Assembly (NCBI GenBank): GCA_905221605.1
Contig: CAJNDS010000219.1
Coordinates: 62,001 to 126,000 of the forward strand
Origin: Symbiodinium natans
Lineage: Eukaryota > Sar > Dinophyceae > Suessiales > Symbiodiniaceae
DNA length: 64,000 nucleotides
Reading direction: 5' to 3'
Under the pieces are notes generated by a model. It ran no database searches. It was not told where the DNA came from and saw only the letters and a list, made by a program, of their open reading frames with translations. How positions within the stretch are numbered: position 1 is the stretch's first letter; each line of letters begins with the position of its first letter. This document shows, one piece after another, positions 42,770 through 54,075 of this stretch. The position numbers and the translations under genes were made by a program.

Positions 42770-42905
42770 ACATCCGGGGTGGTGGCAGTAGTAGTAACTA
42801 GTAGTAGTCGCAGTGACAGTGGTAGTAGTGGTAGGGGTGGTGCTGGGTAGTGGTAGTCGTCGTAGTAGAAGTCAGCAGGAGAAGGCAGCAGCAGTAGTAT
42901 TTGCC
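42770..42905 (+). repeat. GTAGTA/GTGGTA trinucleotide-rich tract
   Basis: Imperfect GTR triplets over about 135 bases. Confidence 0.85.
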
Positions 42906-43346
42906 CAAGATCAATCTACCTAGTATTAGCAGGGTTTTGGGTTTGGGGTTTAGGTTTAGGGCAGACCTCGGACAGTTCCCGAATGGAGTCGCTCGTGTAA
43001 GGAGACTCCGAAACGCGCCAAGATCAGGCGCGGACTCCTGGCGGTTTAGGATAGGACCCTAAACTCGGGTCGAAGGCTTAGGTCGTGGGAGTTGTGGGCG
43101 CAACCAAGCGTGAGCCCAGGACAGTCAAGAGAAAAGAAGACGCCTCCGAAAGCGAACTGAACGGGGAGAGGGGCTGTTTTCTAACTGAGGACTGAGGGCC
43201 CCTGTTCGGGGGGCATTGTTCTAAAGTTTTTTCTGTTTATGGTTAATGATGATACATGTCTATCTACAATTCCGTCTGTCTATCTTCCTTTACGCACAGA
43301 TCCCTGGGTTTACACTCTCCCTCCTCTGCTCCCCCCGAGCCTTGAG
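42906..43346. other. No recognised gene
   Basis: A short TTTAGGG remnant lies at 42935-42962. The rest is unassigned, ending in a pyrimidine-rich stretch before the exon at 43347. Confidence 0.4.
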
Positions 43347-44706
43347 GCTGGCTCCCTCCAGCTCGAGAAGCTGCGCTTCACCAAGCAGCGCTTGGACTCG
43401 GTGCAATCCCAGGCCTTGCCTTCTCTTGCCTTCCGTTTCCTTCTGTTTGGGATCCTATAGGACTATAGGACCTTAGGTCCCCAAAGCCCTATGCTTACTT
43501 CGGGCTACAAAGGAGGCTTCTGCAACTGCTTTCGCGCGTCTTGCCCCAGGGACTAGCAGCTGCAAGCAGCCAAAGCAGCTACACCGTTTTTGGAGGTTCA
43601 TGCTACTTATTAACCAATCATGACTGTGCTTTTTTCCATATTGAGCACTTAAGGGCCTTATATGTGGGCTATAAGTACAGTCATAATTGGTAAATAAGTA
43701 CCATGAACCTCCAAGTGATGCACAGCTGGAGGCCAAGAGCTTCCAGACAATGCTCTTCCAGGCGCTTGAAGACGAGGACTGCAGTCGGGGCTGGCCGGAG
43801 GCAGTTGGGGGCATCTCCGACGTTGTCGTCTTGTAGTTGTGTGATGAGGCAATTACATCCCCCCCTTTCCCGCCCACGAACATGCAGGGCTTTGCTTTGG
43901 CCACAGCATGTTCGCGCTAGCTCAGAAGTACTGAGGTTCCGCAGAGTAAGTCTCATGGGGACTTGTTGCCTGGGTCCAGGGAGCTCGCTCACCGAAGCTT
44001 TTGTTTTTGTAGGGCTTGAGCTAGCTTTCAAGACCCGAAGCCGAGCCTTTGAGCTGGCCAAGCTCCTGAACTGCTGCGCCCTGAGAGAGGACGACCTGTC
44101 AGACCTCGCCAAGTCGGTTGGACCGACCAAAGAGGAGAGACCCACCACCACCCCCCCCCCCGCTGTCCCCACTCCGACTTGCTGTGTATTGCAAATAGGC
44201 TGAGTCTGGATCCGGTCTCCATTCCGGCTTCAATATAGCTTTGCATGACTCGCCTGTTCTCTCCCTCTTTCCGTACGTTTTCGTTGTTGTCCGTTTCGGG
44301 CTTGATCGGCACCGTTGCTCATTTCTCTCTCTCTCTCTCTCTCTGTGAGGAGTGGGAGCTCTGCTTCGAGTACTACTCCCAGAGCGCCGCGGAGGTCGAT
44401 GCCGAGGCGTGGCGAGCTCCTGAGCCGATGCGCGTGATTCAGGCTCACCCTGGAGCTGCGAGGTCTCCGCGCACGCGGAACGAATCGACGACCTGGAGAA
44501 CTTTTGGCTGCTGAGGCTGAGTTCAAGGAGGCTGCGGAGCGCAGATGAGTGCCGTGCACGACACATGTAAGCGCCTTTTTTGGTGAATTTGTTGAGGTGT
44601 CTCTTGCTTCTGCAGGTTGGAGCTGGAAAAGTCTCAGCTGTGGCTGGAGCAGCTCGGCGTTGGGCTGTGCCTCGGCAGGGACTTTGCAGAGCTTGTGATT
44701 TCTTGA
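43347..44706 (+). CDS. Unassigned coiled-coil-like protein gene, several exons to the stop codon
   Basis: Exons in order: 43347-43412 (AGSLQLEKLRFTKQRLD..., AG|G before, CAG|GC after); about 43722-43757 (LEAKSFQTMLFQ, CAG|GC after); 44013 to about 44115 (LAFKTRSRAFELAKLLN, CCALREDDLSDLAK); 44350-44394 (EWELCFEYYSQSAAE, GAG|GT donor); 44463-44566 (VSAHAERIDDLENFWLL..., donor GTAAGC); 44616-44706 (LELEKSQLWLEQLGVGL, CLGRDFAELVIS, TGA). The last three exons join cleanly in phase, which fixes the C-terminus. Charged heptad-like stretches suggest a coiled coil. The start exon is not identified. No family is recognised; it could be structural. Confidence 0.5.
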
Positions 44707-44723
44707 GACGCCGCCGAATGAGA

Positions 44724-45028
44724 AGCCATGAGAAGCCATGAGAAGCCATGAGAACCCAATCTCCTCAGGAGTTTTGGCGCCTTCGTTACCGGCATTTTCG
44801 GCTCCTCAGCTTGAGGACGTCTTCAAGACGTTGCCGAAGAGGGTAGCTACCGAGGTAGCTGCAGCAGCTGCGCCGTGTAGTCTAGACTGCAAGGCATTCC
44901 AGTCTGCAAAAGGAGATAGGAGATACGCAGGAGAGTTGCGCACACTCCTTCGTGAAGATCATCATCTCCATTCTTCATACGATGAATGGCATTCCTTTCT
45001 TCGTATGTTCCCCACTGTTATAACTTAA
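44724..45028 (+). CDS. Hypothetical 96-codon ORF after a decamer repeat
   Basis: Three copies of GAGAAGCCAT at 44724-44753 precede the frame, which opens at an ATG inside the repeat and reads NPISSGVLAPSLPAFSA, PQLEDVFKTLPKRVATE and ELRTLLREDHHLHSS to a TAA. The Pro/Ala-rich middle looks like a linker. Another frame (EFWRLRYRHFRLLSLR) is open in part of it. Weak support. Confidence 0.25.
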
Positions 45029-47425
45029 AGTGCTGATGATGACTATGTTTACATGTTGCGCTCACTCTCAGAAGCCAAGGGATGAACATCACCAGCGGCC
45101 TGGAAACGCGGCGGCCGATTTTCTTTTACCGTGCCTGCCTGGAGCCTTGCCCTGCGAGTTCCATTTTTTTTTTTCCGTGTTGTCTCTCGTGGGGGCAAGC
45201 TTGACAGTTTTCCCCCCCCCCCCCCCCCCCAAAAAAAAAATTCAGCCGTTCCGAGCGCTTTGAGCTGTCGGCCCTTCCAAACCAAGAGTCCTCACCGTCC
45301 ACGGTCTTAGCAGAAAACTGGGTGGTTCGCAAAGGGTTTTGCGAAGCTCGCGCTCTCTTTTAGGGTCTTTTAGCACTAAAACCCTTAAAAACCCTAAAGC
45401 CCTAAAGCCCTAAATAGAGTTTTTGAGAGTTAAAAAGCCCTAAATGCAGCATCTGTGGCATCCAAGGTCATTTTGTTTTTCTCCTGCGCGCTGTCCGTCG
45501 GCCTCAAGATTTTTGTGCCTCTTGGCTCGCAAGTGAAAGCGCGCTGTGTCTTTGGGTTGTTAAGCGTTGTTCATGTCCCTTGTCCCTTGTAAATGGCGAG
45601 GTTGTTTTTTGTAAAGGGTTCGGTATGTTCAGCAGGGTTTCGGTAGTGGTTTTTTCCGTGGGCTATCAGGGCAAAACCTCGGCTGAGGGCTTCTGGGCAA
45701 GGCGCCGGGATTCCAAAAAGCGGGGAGCTTCTGCCAGGACAGGGCTTTTGGAACTGTCTGGTCGGGTTTCGGGTTCAAGGGTTCAAGATGTTTCCAAGGG
45801 CTTGGGTTCTTTTTGTGGCTTGGTAGAGTTGATTATAGAGAAGAACAGCAAAAGTGCAACATCGTGATCAACAAAAGGCTCTCCATTTCCCCAGCATCTT
45901 TTTGCACCTCTCTCTGTCTTGGAGCTGCTGGGGCTTTCTCGAGGTCGCGACGGCTGCGCCACCAGGCTGCTCCAGCGGGGGAAGCCCTAAACATCCCGAA
46001 GCCGCTGCCCAAAGTGCCATCCAACGCCGCACACTGTCGAGTCTAAGCCCCTTGTGGGGTCGCATGAGGCGCCCTGCATTTCGTCAAAACCTGCGCCCGC
46101 CACGGACTCCATAGAGCGCATCTAGCTTTCGCAGCTACGGGGGGGGGGGGGCATGGAAGGTGAGGGACAGTATTCTAAACACACTGCAAAAACACCAGAG
46201 CAGTAGGCAAAGTCTGTTGCTGCCAGGGCATCGCGGTCATGCCGAACCTCCTCCATGGGCGTGCGCCGCCCGAGCGGCGGCGATTTCTGCGCGCGGCCCG
46301 CTCCTTCTGAGTCTTTACGTGCTTGGGCTTTGGGTCTCTGCCTGCGAGATTCAAGCAAGTTAAGTTGAAAGACACCAGAATATTCAGATGGTTGTGGTTG
46401 AGAGTTTGATAGCGTCTGGGGCCAGGTAGCGAGTGTCCAGCTTGGCACATTTTGGAGGGGTGGTTTCTCCAGAGCTTGGTGTAGGTTAGGCTCCGCCTTA
46501 AGACTGAACTCCAAAGGGAACTGCCCACATACTGGAGCCATAAGAATGCCTCAGAAGGGTCGGCGCCCGTTCGCGCTCTGATCTGTCACGGCCTCCCGCA
46601 ATGGGGCCTGAGACCGAGTTATGGCAGAGTTGAAGCATTCAACCTCAGGTGCAAGGGGCTTCAGCCTTTCTCTGACACTATCTGCAGTGTGTAAGTTGTG
46701 CAGTTCCATAACTCCCACATGGGCTTCTTTGTACCCAGATCTTGCAGCAGAAGGGCGCAGTACTCAATGTCATGTCACTGGCCACTGTCCTTTGAAGTTC
46801 TTGATGTTGTTGTAGGTGAAGGATCCAGCGCCAGAAACGTCCTGTGCCCTTAAGATCTATGCAGATACTTCTAGGTCCATGTTTATACGAAGCTACTCAC
46901 TGCTGCAAGATCCCAGTGAGAGCGTGCGGGGTATAGGCGCTTGGCATGCTGGACGGGACTGAGAGAGGTCGAGGCGGTTTCTTCTTATTAGACATGAGGG
47001 TCTCGTTTGAAAGTTAAAGGCTTATTGTTTCTTCGAAGTGTTTTTCCTCACTCTTGTAGAGCAGCTCATTGGACATGAGGGTCTCGTTTGAAAGTCAAGG
47101 GCTTTGCAGGAGTCTATATCTTCAAAGTGTTACCTGACCCTAAACCCTAAACCCTAAACCCTAAACCCTAAACCCTAAACCCTAAACCCTAAACCCTAAA
47201 CCCTAAACCCTAAACCCTAAACCCTAAACCCTAAACCCTAAACTCTATTGTAGAGCATCACCAGCAAACCCCCCCACACGCATCTGGTTTGGAACCGTCC
47301 TGCAGCCATCGAGCGCGAACCCGAGCAAAAGGCTTGGGGTCCATGATAGGCTCGGAGGGGGTGTTTTAGGGTTTAGGGTTTAGTGGGTTTAGGGTTTAGG
47401 GTTTAGGGTTTAGGGTTTAGGTGTT
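45029..47425. other. No recognised gene; homopolymers, telomere remnants and a direct repeat
   Basis: 45212-45240 is 19 C followed by 10 A. 45375-45415 has CCCTAAAG remnants. 45580-46550 has overlapping frames on both strands without a splice chain. 46985-47115 contains two copies of a roughly 50 bp segment (GACATGAGGGTCTCGTTTGA). 47136-47245 is CCCTAAA and 47363-47442 TTTAGGG. Confidence 0.5.
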
Positions 47426-47442
47426 TGGGGTTTAGTGGGTTC
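47136..47442. repeat. Opposed telomere-like arrays (CCCTAAA 47136-47245, TTTAGGG 47363-47442)
   Basis: About 15 and 9 heptamers facing opposite ways, 118 bp apart, so the pair could form a hairpin or mark a fusion or inversion joint. Confidence 0.9.
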
Positions 47443-47562
47443 ACTGTTGATTTTGCTGTCTTCGTTATGGCCCGTGAAGCCTTAAGCAGTCATGCGGCCA
47501 AGATTTATTTTGGGGTCGGCAAGGCCCCTGGGCATAAGCTGACTGCAATGGTGGCAATAGCG
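47426..47562 (+). CDS. Unassigned exon
   Basis: The frame FTVDFAVFVMAREALSS, HAAKIYFGVGKAPGHKL, TAMVAIA ends at GCG|GTAAGC, a strong donor. An ATG at 47467 could be the start. It begins right beside a TTTAGGG array. Confidence 0.35.
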
Positions 47563-48388
47563 GTAAGCTAGAGTGTTGCATCTTGCGAGATTTGCGAACG
47601 TATTCTCGCTCTCCAGTCAAGGAGCGAAGCTTGATTTGAGAGTCCGTGTTTTCGGTGTTCTGGAAACCTTTCAGCACACGTGCAGGTTCATCCCAGATGC
47701 AAGACAGACCCAACGTTTTTGCACATGTCAGTCTGAAGGTACCGAGCAGCACGGCGCCTCTGCAGCTCTCCACCCCAGCCCAGTTGGCAAATCTTCGCGC
47801 ATGTTACCTCCGCCACCCCGCCTCCCGAAGCGGAACACATCGGCTCCTGAACGCGCTAACGCTAGCGCCATCGAGCGCTCCAGCTGCCTATCCATCGCAG
47901 GGCATCCGGTCCTCAACTGTCTGATGGCAAAGCACCTGGAAACGGCAGTTCTAGGGCAGTGAGTAGAATGTCCACGATGCGGCTGGAATGTTGTTTTGAT
48001 CTGTTTTGCACCCGCGCATGTGTTCTTCTTCAAATACGAACATGGCCTTTGAACTCGTGCATGGCATTCCGCCTTGCTGGTTCGTCAGCTGGCCTCCTCT
48101 TGCCAGTGTGACAGCTTACCAAATTACCAAGAGCCCCTTTCCTGAGCCCTCTGTTGAAGATGTCTCGGTCTAAAGCCGATACGAAGTCGCGCAGGTCGGT
48201 CTTCTTCGCGAGATTGGGATGGGGCTTGTGAGCAAAAATGTAGAAAAGAAGTAACGAAAGAATGTGTATTACCGTCATTCCTTGCAGTTGCGTGCCCTGG
48301 GCAACGTCCATCTCCTAGGCGGCCGTCTCAGAGACGGCTGACACCATGCAGAAGTGTAAGCTTCCCACAGTTCGTTTTCTTGTTGCAG
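47563..48388. other. No recognised gene
   Basis: Open frames at 47573-47962 overlap on both strands. There is no splice chain. Confidence 0.3.
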
Positions 48389-48499
48389 CAGAAGACTTCT
48401 TCTGCGTATTGGCTGGATGCTGTAAAACTTCTGCCTCTTGTGTCCATTGAGAGCGCAAGTGTCCACAAGTGCACTTGTGGGGCTCGCGTTCTGCGGTGA
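48389..48499 (+). CDS. Unassigned terminal exon candidate
   Basis: After CGTTTTCTTGTTGCAG, a textbook acceptor, the frame QKTSSAYWLDAVKLLPL, VSIESASVHKCTCGARV, LR ends at TGA. The upstream exon is not found. Frames also exist on the other strand. Confidence 0.3.
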   Translation, partial: QKTSSAYWLDAVKLLPLVSIESASVHKCTCGARVLR

Positions 48500-51400
48500 A
48501 GCGCCGAGGCCCAATTTGGTAGCCAAGTGGGGTCAGGTCGAACGAGAATAGCATGCATTGCGACAGCTGACATTCCTGACCACACCCGTTTCAGTCAAGA
48601 TTCTTCAGCGCTGATTCACGACAAAACGCCTGGTTTCAGAGCAGCATGCAGTGTAACGTTTATTGGCTAATTGGGTCCGGCCTTCTGTTTTTTGGCCGAG
48701 CCATTCTGCACAAATACCCCCGTCTGGGGAAGCCGCCAAACAGCTGGCTGCTCTGAAAGGGACCTGCTCCAATATTGCTTGGAAGTTGGGGTTCGGGTTT
48801 AGGGTTTGGGGTTTAGGGTTTAGGGTTTAGGGTTTAGGGTTTAGGGTTTAGGGCCACTTGCAAGGTAATGTCAGCTTGAGGGTTCGCGTCGCATAGCGCA
48901 GAGGCTGCTTGCCTCGGAGTACGTTGCCCAGCTTCTGTGTCCTACAGGGGACCCACATGACCCACATGACCCACATGACCCACATGACCCACATGAACCA
49001 TACCTAGTTTCGGATGTCCGAGGAGGTCCGAGGCCGGCCTTTGGGCAGGTCCTTTTCGCAGGTCCCCAATAGAAAGATGATAATGCATCCGCGCCGGGAG
49101 ATGACAAAAACCTGTGACGTTTGACAGAAGCCTCGCCAAAATAAAGTCGCAACACATCCCCTAAGCCTCAGAAGTTCCGTTGTCTCAATCTGCGTGAATT
49201 CGCTCGGCAAGAGCCGGCGGCAAGCCCAGTGCTGTGGCTAGGAGACCTCCGGCGAATGTGCTTTGAAAGATGCGTGGCGTTGATGACAAGTTGATGGCGT
49301 TGCGTACTCGACACGGAGAGAGCATGAGCGGTTGTTTGGCCTGGCATGAGAGACCTGCCGCCAGGTGCATGAGGTCAATGACCTTTGGGGTGATCGGGGG
49401 CAGAAAGGGTGCAACTGCACCATCTCCTGAAGAGGCCGAGCGTTGTGCTAAAGTTATTATTATTATTATCAACATTATTATCATTATTATTATCATTATG
49501 ATTATTATGCTTATTATGATTATTATGATTGTTATGATTGTTAGGATTATTATGATTGTTATGATTCTTATGATTGTTATGATTGTTATGATTATTAGGA
49601 TTATTATGATTATTAGTCTTACTTTTATTATTCTTGCTATTCTTCTTCTTATTATCATTATCAGTTGCTTGCAGCAATGTAGTGCATCCTCCACCCTGCT
49701 CCATGATGCCTTCACCCTGGCACAGCCGCCAGCAAAGTAGCAGATACAGCAGCCCAGGAGGGTTTAGGGTCTAGGGTTTAGGGTTTAGGGTGTAGGGTGT
49801 AGGGTTTAGGAAGAACATGTAAGAACTGCCCCCCATGTTTTTTAAGAAGTCTTCTCATGCAGTTTGCGAGACAGGCCCGCTGCGATGGCTTCGCCGAAGA
49901 CTTTGTGCAATTGTCCTATCCATTCTGAAAGGCTCGCGGCACGCAAATATGTCTTCATGCATGACGGAGACATGACACTTTGATTCCTGCGCTCTGCCCA
50001 GTGATCACAACTTCCCCAAAACCTCGAAGAAAGCCCAGCGGCTTGTGACCTGCGTCTCAGGACTGCCACAAAGGTGGCAAGTCCACACATGGATGGATCG
50101 GACCGTCGGTGCTGCCGTGTGTAAGATCCCTCTCATAAACAGGCCTAAACCCCAAACCCCGAACCCTAAACCCTAAACCCTAAACCCTAAACCCTAAACC
50201 CTAAACCCTCATAAACAGGCCCAAACAAGCAATAGGTCGAAGAGCAAGGGCATCCCAGCCGGGACGTTTCACACCACTCACGTTGGCGCATGCTTCTTCA
50301 TGGGGTCCCGCTCCCCTTCCCCCCAAAGACCGGACTCTCTCTCCATTCCACCAAAAACCTCCTAAGCCTAATGGTCACAATTAGGGTTTAGGGTTTAGGT
50401 TAGGGTTAGGGTTTAGGGTTTAGGGTTTCGGGTTTAGGGTTTCGGGTTTAGGGTTTAGGGTTTTTAGGGTACAAGACCATGTGCAGGACTGCCCTGGCCG
50501 CGAGAAGGCCCAATGAGCGCGCAAACATCCCACCTTCCCAAGCGAAGAGACGCGGAACGCCTCCGAGAGTCCCCATGATCGTATCGAAAATTAGGTGAGA
50601 AGAGCAGCTGCTCAAAGTGAAAGTCGGTTGAGTTTGAGAGGCCTGCGAGCACCACAATCAGTGAGGTCTTCCGGATAAAATCTAAGTGAGATCTCAGACC
50701 CAAGCCTGAGATCGAAGGAGAAGACTTCTGGGAATTTTCTAGGAAGGTTCTGACGGCTGCTTTTGTGGGAGGTTACAGGGATGTTACGGGAAGTGTTAGG
50801 GCCCAGGAGCCTTCGCCCGAAACTGTTCCGAACGGCTCGCGCGTCACGCAATGGGATCCTCTATGGATAGCTCCAAGGGCCGGACGCCTCTCCGACTGGC
50901 CGGAGGACTCGTAAGACCAAACATAGGGTGCTTAGGGTTTAAGGTTTGTAGGGTTGAGGGTTAGGGTACGTTTAGGGCTTGTAGGGGGCTTTAGGGTGTA
51001 TTGATGTGTATTGTCCACGCAAATCCCCCGCAACAGATGGAGTCTCCGACCTGTCGCCAGGTGCCCGTGCGCTTAGATGGAAGGTTCTTACGTGCTGTGG
51101 GCCGTAGAACGTGGCCGCGACCCAGAAGTTGCAATTGAAGGATCAGTTCTAGCCAGGGAACATCTTTTTTTCGCTCAAGTTAGGGGATCCACTCGGCAAA
51201 GAGAATTCGGGTGAGTTCAGCGACCCCTCAATCCCCTACCCACAGAAGTCCGCCGAAGCCTCAGAACAGATCGAGACGTAGAGTTGCCTCAAAGAAAGTC
51301 GCTGGTCTACGAGCCCTCAGCTTTTTACCGTCTCTGAAAGAGAGGTTGTTTCCGCACGAGGTTCCAGGGCGTACCTTCTCCAATCAAGAATGCCCGTGCC

Positions 51401-51509
51401 CACGGCCCTGAGGCCCCCATCCCCGTTAGAGAATGTTTGGAAGGTGAAAGCTGTGTGCTGGTTCGACAAGCGCAACGCTGGTTGCCGCCTATGTGACCAG
51501 AGATGCAAG
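48500..51509. repeat. Repeat-rich interval with no recognised gene
   Basis: Telomere-like arrays at 48794-48853 (TTTAGGG), 49759-49808 (TTTAGGG with GTGTAGG variants), 50141-50211 (CCCTAAA) and 50381-50469 (TTTAGGG with TTTCGGG variants). 48950-49001 is (ACCCACATG)5. 49456-49665 is an ATTATTATG/GATTGTTAT array of about 200 bases. Frames at 49185-49440 and 49842-50090 are open on both strands. Confidence 0.85.
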
Positions 51510-51510
51510 A

Positions 51511-51657
51511 TGTTTGGAGGGCAGTTCTTTTTCCTACGGGCCCTTGCAACATGCCGGTTCCACAAAGCCCTTCGAAGCCCGAGTGCTCGACACAATCGAC
51601 CCCGAACGCCAGGGAACCATCCAACCACGTCGCGAACCTTTTCCGTCACTCGTGTGA
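51511..51657 (+). CDS. Possible EF-hand-like exon
   Basis: A frame without ATG reads CLEGSSFSYGPLQHAGS, TKPFEARVLDTIDPERQ, GTIQPRREPFPSLV to a TGA. The piece DPERQGTI resembles a calcium-binding EF-hand loop (D-x-E-x-x-G-x-I), but position 12 is Arg rather than Glu, so the loop may be split by an intron at CAG|G or be a chance match. Two other frames are open across the same bases. Confidence 0.25.
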   Translation, partial: CLEGSSFSYGPLQHAGSTKPFEARVLDTIDPERQGTIQPRREPFPSLV

Positions 51658-53715
51658 CCATTGCTGGCAAGTCGGGAGCAGGGCTGTAGTAGCCATGATT
51701 TCGTTCGAGACCTGTAGCCTTATGCTGCGTGTTCAACCGGGCGGTTACCATGCACAGCCTGAACAGCCGGTGCTTCCGATTTTGCCATGGGCCCTGACCG
51801 TCTGCGTTGCAGACGGGCAGGGTTTCGTAGTGAGTGGCTGGAGGAGAGCCAGAAGGGCCAGAAAGCATCTCTAGAAGGGCTGGATTCAGCGTTTTCCGTA
51901 ACGGATGTGTTGAGGACGAAGCTCTGGTTGAAGACAAGCTTCACAAAATTGAAGCTTGTGCTAAGGCTGCTGTGTTCCAGGACTGCTAGGGGTCACAATC
52001 ATGGAGGGAGTCCTTCAGCTTCATCTGCGCGAGAAAACTTCTGCCTATGCAAGGACAAGCAGAAGGCATTCGCCCGGGGGGCCTTGTTCAGCATCATTGT
52101 TCAACATGAGTAGGCTCAGTAGACCAGCGACTCATGCACAAAATGAACAGCCCTTTCAAGCCTTGTGGAGCGATCAAGTTGAAACAGCAGCTTTCGATGC
52201 CGTCAATTCAATCGTTTAGGACAGGGTTTGTTTGCTTCGCTGACGTGCAAGATCTGACGTAGAGAGGGTCCTGGCGGTGCTCGTTCGGTGTGAGGGTGCC
52301 TTTCACATCCATTCTGGCATTTTTGCAAGCTGTTGTGTTGTCGTTTCATACCAGGGTACCTGAGCTGAGTCGAGCAAGACGGCATGGCGAAGTAAGGACG
52401 GTGCTGAACAACGCTCGCAATGTTCGGGGAGGGGACCTCGTTCCATCACACATCTGGCCTGAGTGGCGGCACTTTGCGACTATTCGGCTCTGCTCAGTGA
52501 AGGAATGAGGTTGAGTCCAGACGAACATCTGCGATTGATCCCATTTAAGATTTCCAGAGACCGAGCACGTCTTTTTCCATGGTGCTCTTGGACGGTCCAT
52601 AGCGTGATGGAACGATTTCAGGAGTTTTTGGGCAGCACAGATCACGGAGCTCAGAGGGAATAAGGTGCAACAGTAGGTGCCCTGCAATACCTATCCGTAT
52701 GATGTGGCCACAAGAGAGTTGGTGGGGCCAGTCTTGCCACTTCCTGGGTTCTTGATAAACCCTAAACCCTAAACCCCACACCCTGAACCCTTAACCCCTT
52801 AAAACCCTTAACCCTTAGAACCCTAAACCCTAAACCCTAAACCGTGGCTTGTGCTTAGGAAACTGGACGGTTCTTTCAGATCTCCGGATCGTCCAAGCTT
52901 CTGCCGGATTGAAAGGCCGGACTCTCGTGATCAGGTCTCTCTGGGATGCCCTGGAGGAGGGGTCTCCTGAGGAGATCAAAGGGTGGCTGGAGGGGTCGGG
53001 TGGCTGTGACCGTTAGAAACTCAGAGCCGCCAGTTTTTCAGTGTGCGCCTTTCCTAGCACTGCTCCAGCCTCCCAAGGGTCCCAAAAAGGTCCTGATGCC
53101 CAACTTGGGATCTTTAGTGACATTTGGGGTTTTCCGAAAAATAGGAGAAAAAAGACCCTTTTTTGGGGGGGTTCGCTTTCAGGGGATTCTATTCTATTTG
53201 GGGTACAAATGGGCACCCCTATTTTGGGAAGTACCCATTTAAGTGACTTGGTGATTCTTGTTGCTTGGGGGTTTCTTCGCGTAGAACATGGCGTGGAGTC
53301 GCCGTCCAGCTATGGCGTTCCAGCGACGGGGCATCGTGTCGCCCGGGTTGACGGTGTGTGACATGAGACGAAGAGTTAATGGCACGAGGCATCAAGAGGC
53401 ATCACAAGGCATTCAGGACCAAGGAACGTGTGCTGCGCATTGCTGCGCCCCTCAAGGAAGGGCGGAGCGATGCGGAGCTGTTGAAGGTTTGATACGTTTG
53501 ATGCTGGAGAAGACCCAGCATAGCACGTCTCACTCGTGTCTGGACTGAAGGGCCGAGGGGTTCTGGATGGAAACTCTGCCCTGCTCGGTTGCACAACTCT
53601 GCTGCTGGAGAGGTCTTGAGCTTGGGACAACTTTCTCTGTTGGTTTCCGAAGGCCTTCGCTACGATGCCCGAAGCTTAGGGTTCAAGGTGAGAACGTCAC
53701 AGCCAGGTTAGAGAG
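51658..53715. other. No recognised gene; telomere remnant
   Basis: 52757-52843 is a mixed CCCTAAA/CCCTTAA array. A GTG-initiated frame at 52463-52663 (LSEGMRLSPDEHLRLIP...) looks partly coding. Otherwise overlapping frames only. Confidence 0.35.
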
Positions 53716-54075
53716 ATGTCTGAGATGTCAGATGAAGAGCGACGGATGTCTCAAAGTCGGCATCTTTGCAGCGTCTCAAGCTTCACCACCTCCAATGACC
53801 CAAGGACTCCCATCCCTCCTTCTTCAAATTCCTCAGGCAAGCTTTTGCCTAGGTTAGCCTACCAAGCCAGCAACTTGTTGCCTTCAAACCTTCTGCGGGA
53901 CATACTAGAGCAGTCGTGGCAACACAACCTGCACACAGCAGCCCTCAGCAACCCTCAAGCCAGTCTCAGCCCCACCCCCCAAGCCAGTCTCAGCCCTCTT
54001 GGTCTGTGCTGTTTCTGCCATTTCGATGCTTTCACCATCGGCAGCCGGCACATGGCCAAAGAGCACCGGGCTTAA
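53716..54075 (+). CDS. Hypothetical 119-residue ORF, Ser/Pro-rich
   Basis: ATG opens MSEMSDEERRMSQSRH, a typical acidic/basic protein start, followed by SSFTTSNDPRTPIPPSS, a helical part (LLPSNLLRDILEQSWQH), a short duplicated phrase (PQASLSP twice) and a Cys/His-bearing end to a TAA. It has no introns by this reading. Composition suggests a disordered regulatory protein; no family match. Confidence 0.35.
   Translation: MSEMSDEERRMSQSRHLCSVSSFTTSNDPRTPIPPSSNSSGKLLPRLAYQASNLLPSNLLRDILEQSWQHNLHTAALSNPQASLSPTPQASLSPLGLCCFCHFDAFTIGSRHMAKEHRA

Noticed and set aside
48950-49001. Five direct repeats considered as a CRISPR-like array
   Set aside because: Units of 9 bases are contiguous with no spacers; it is a minisatellite in a eukaryotic genome.
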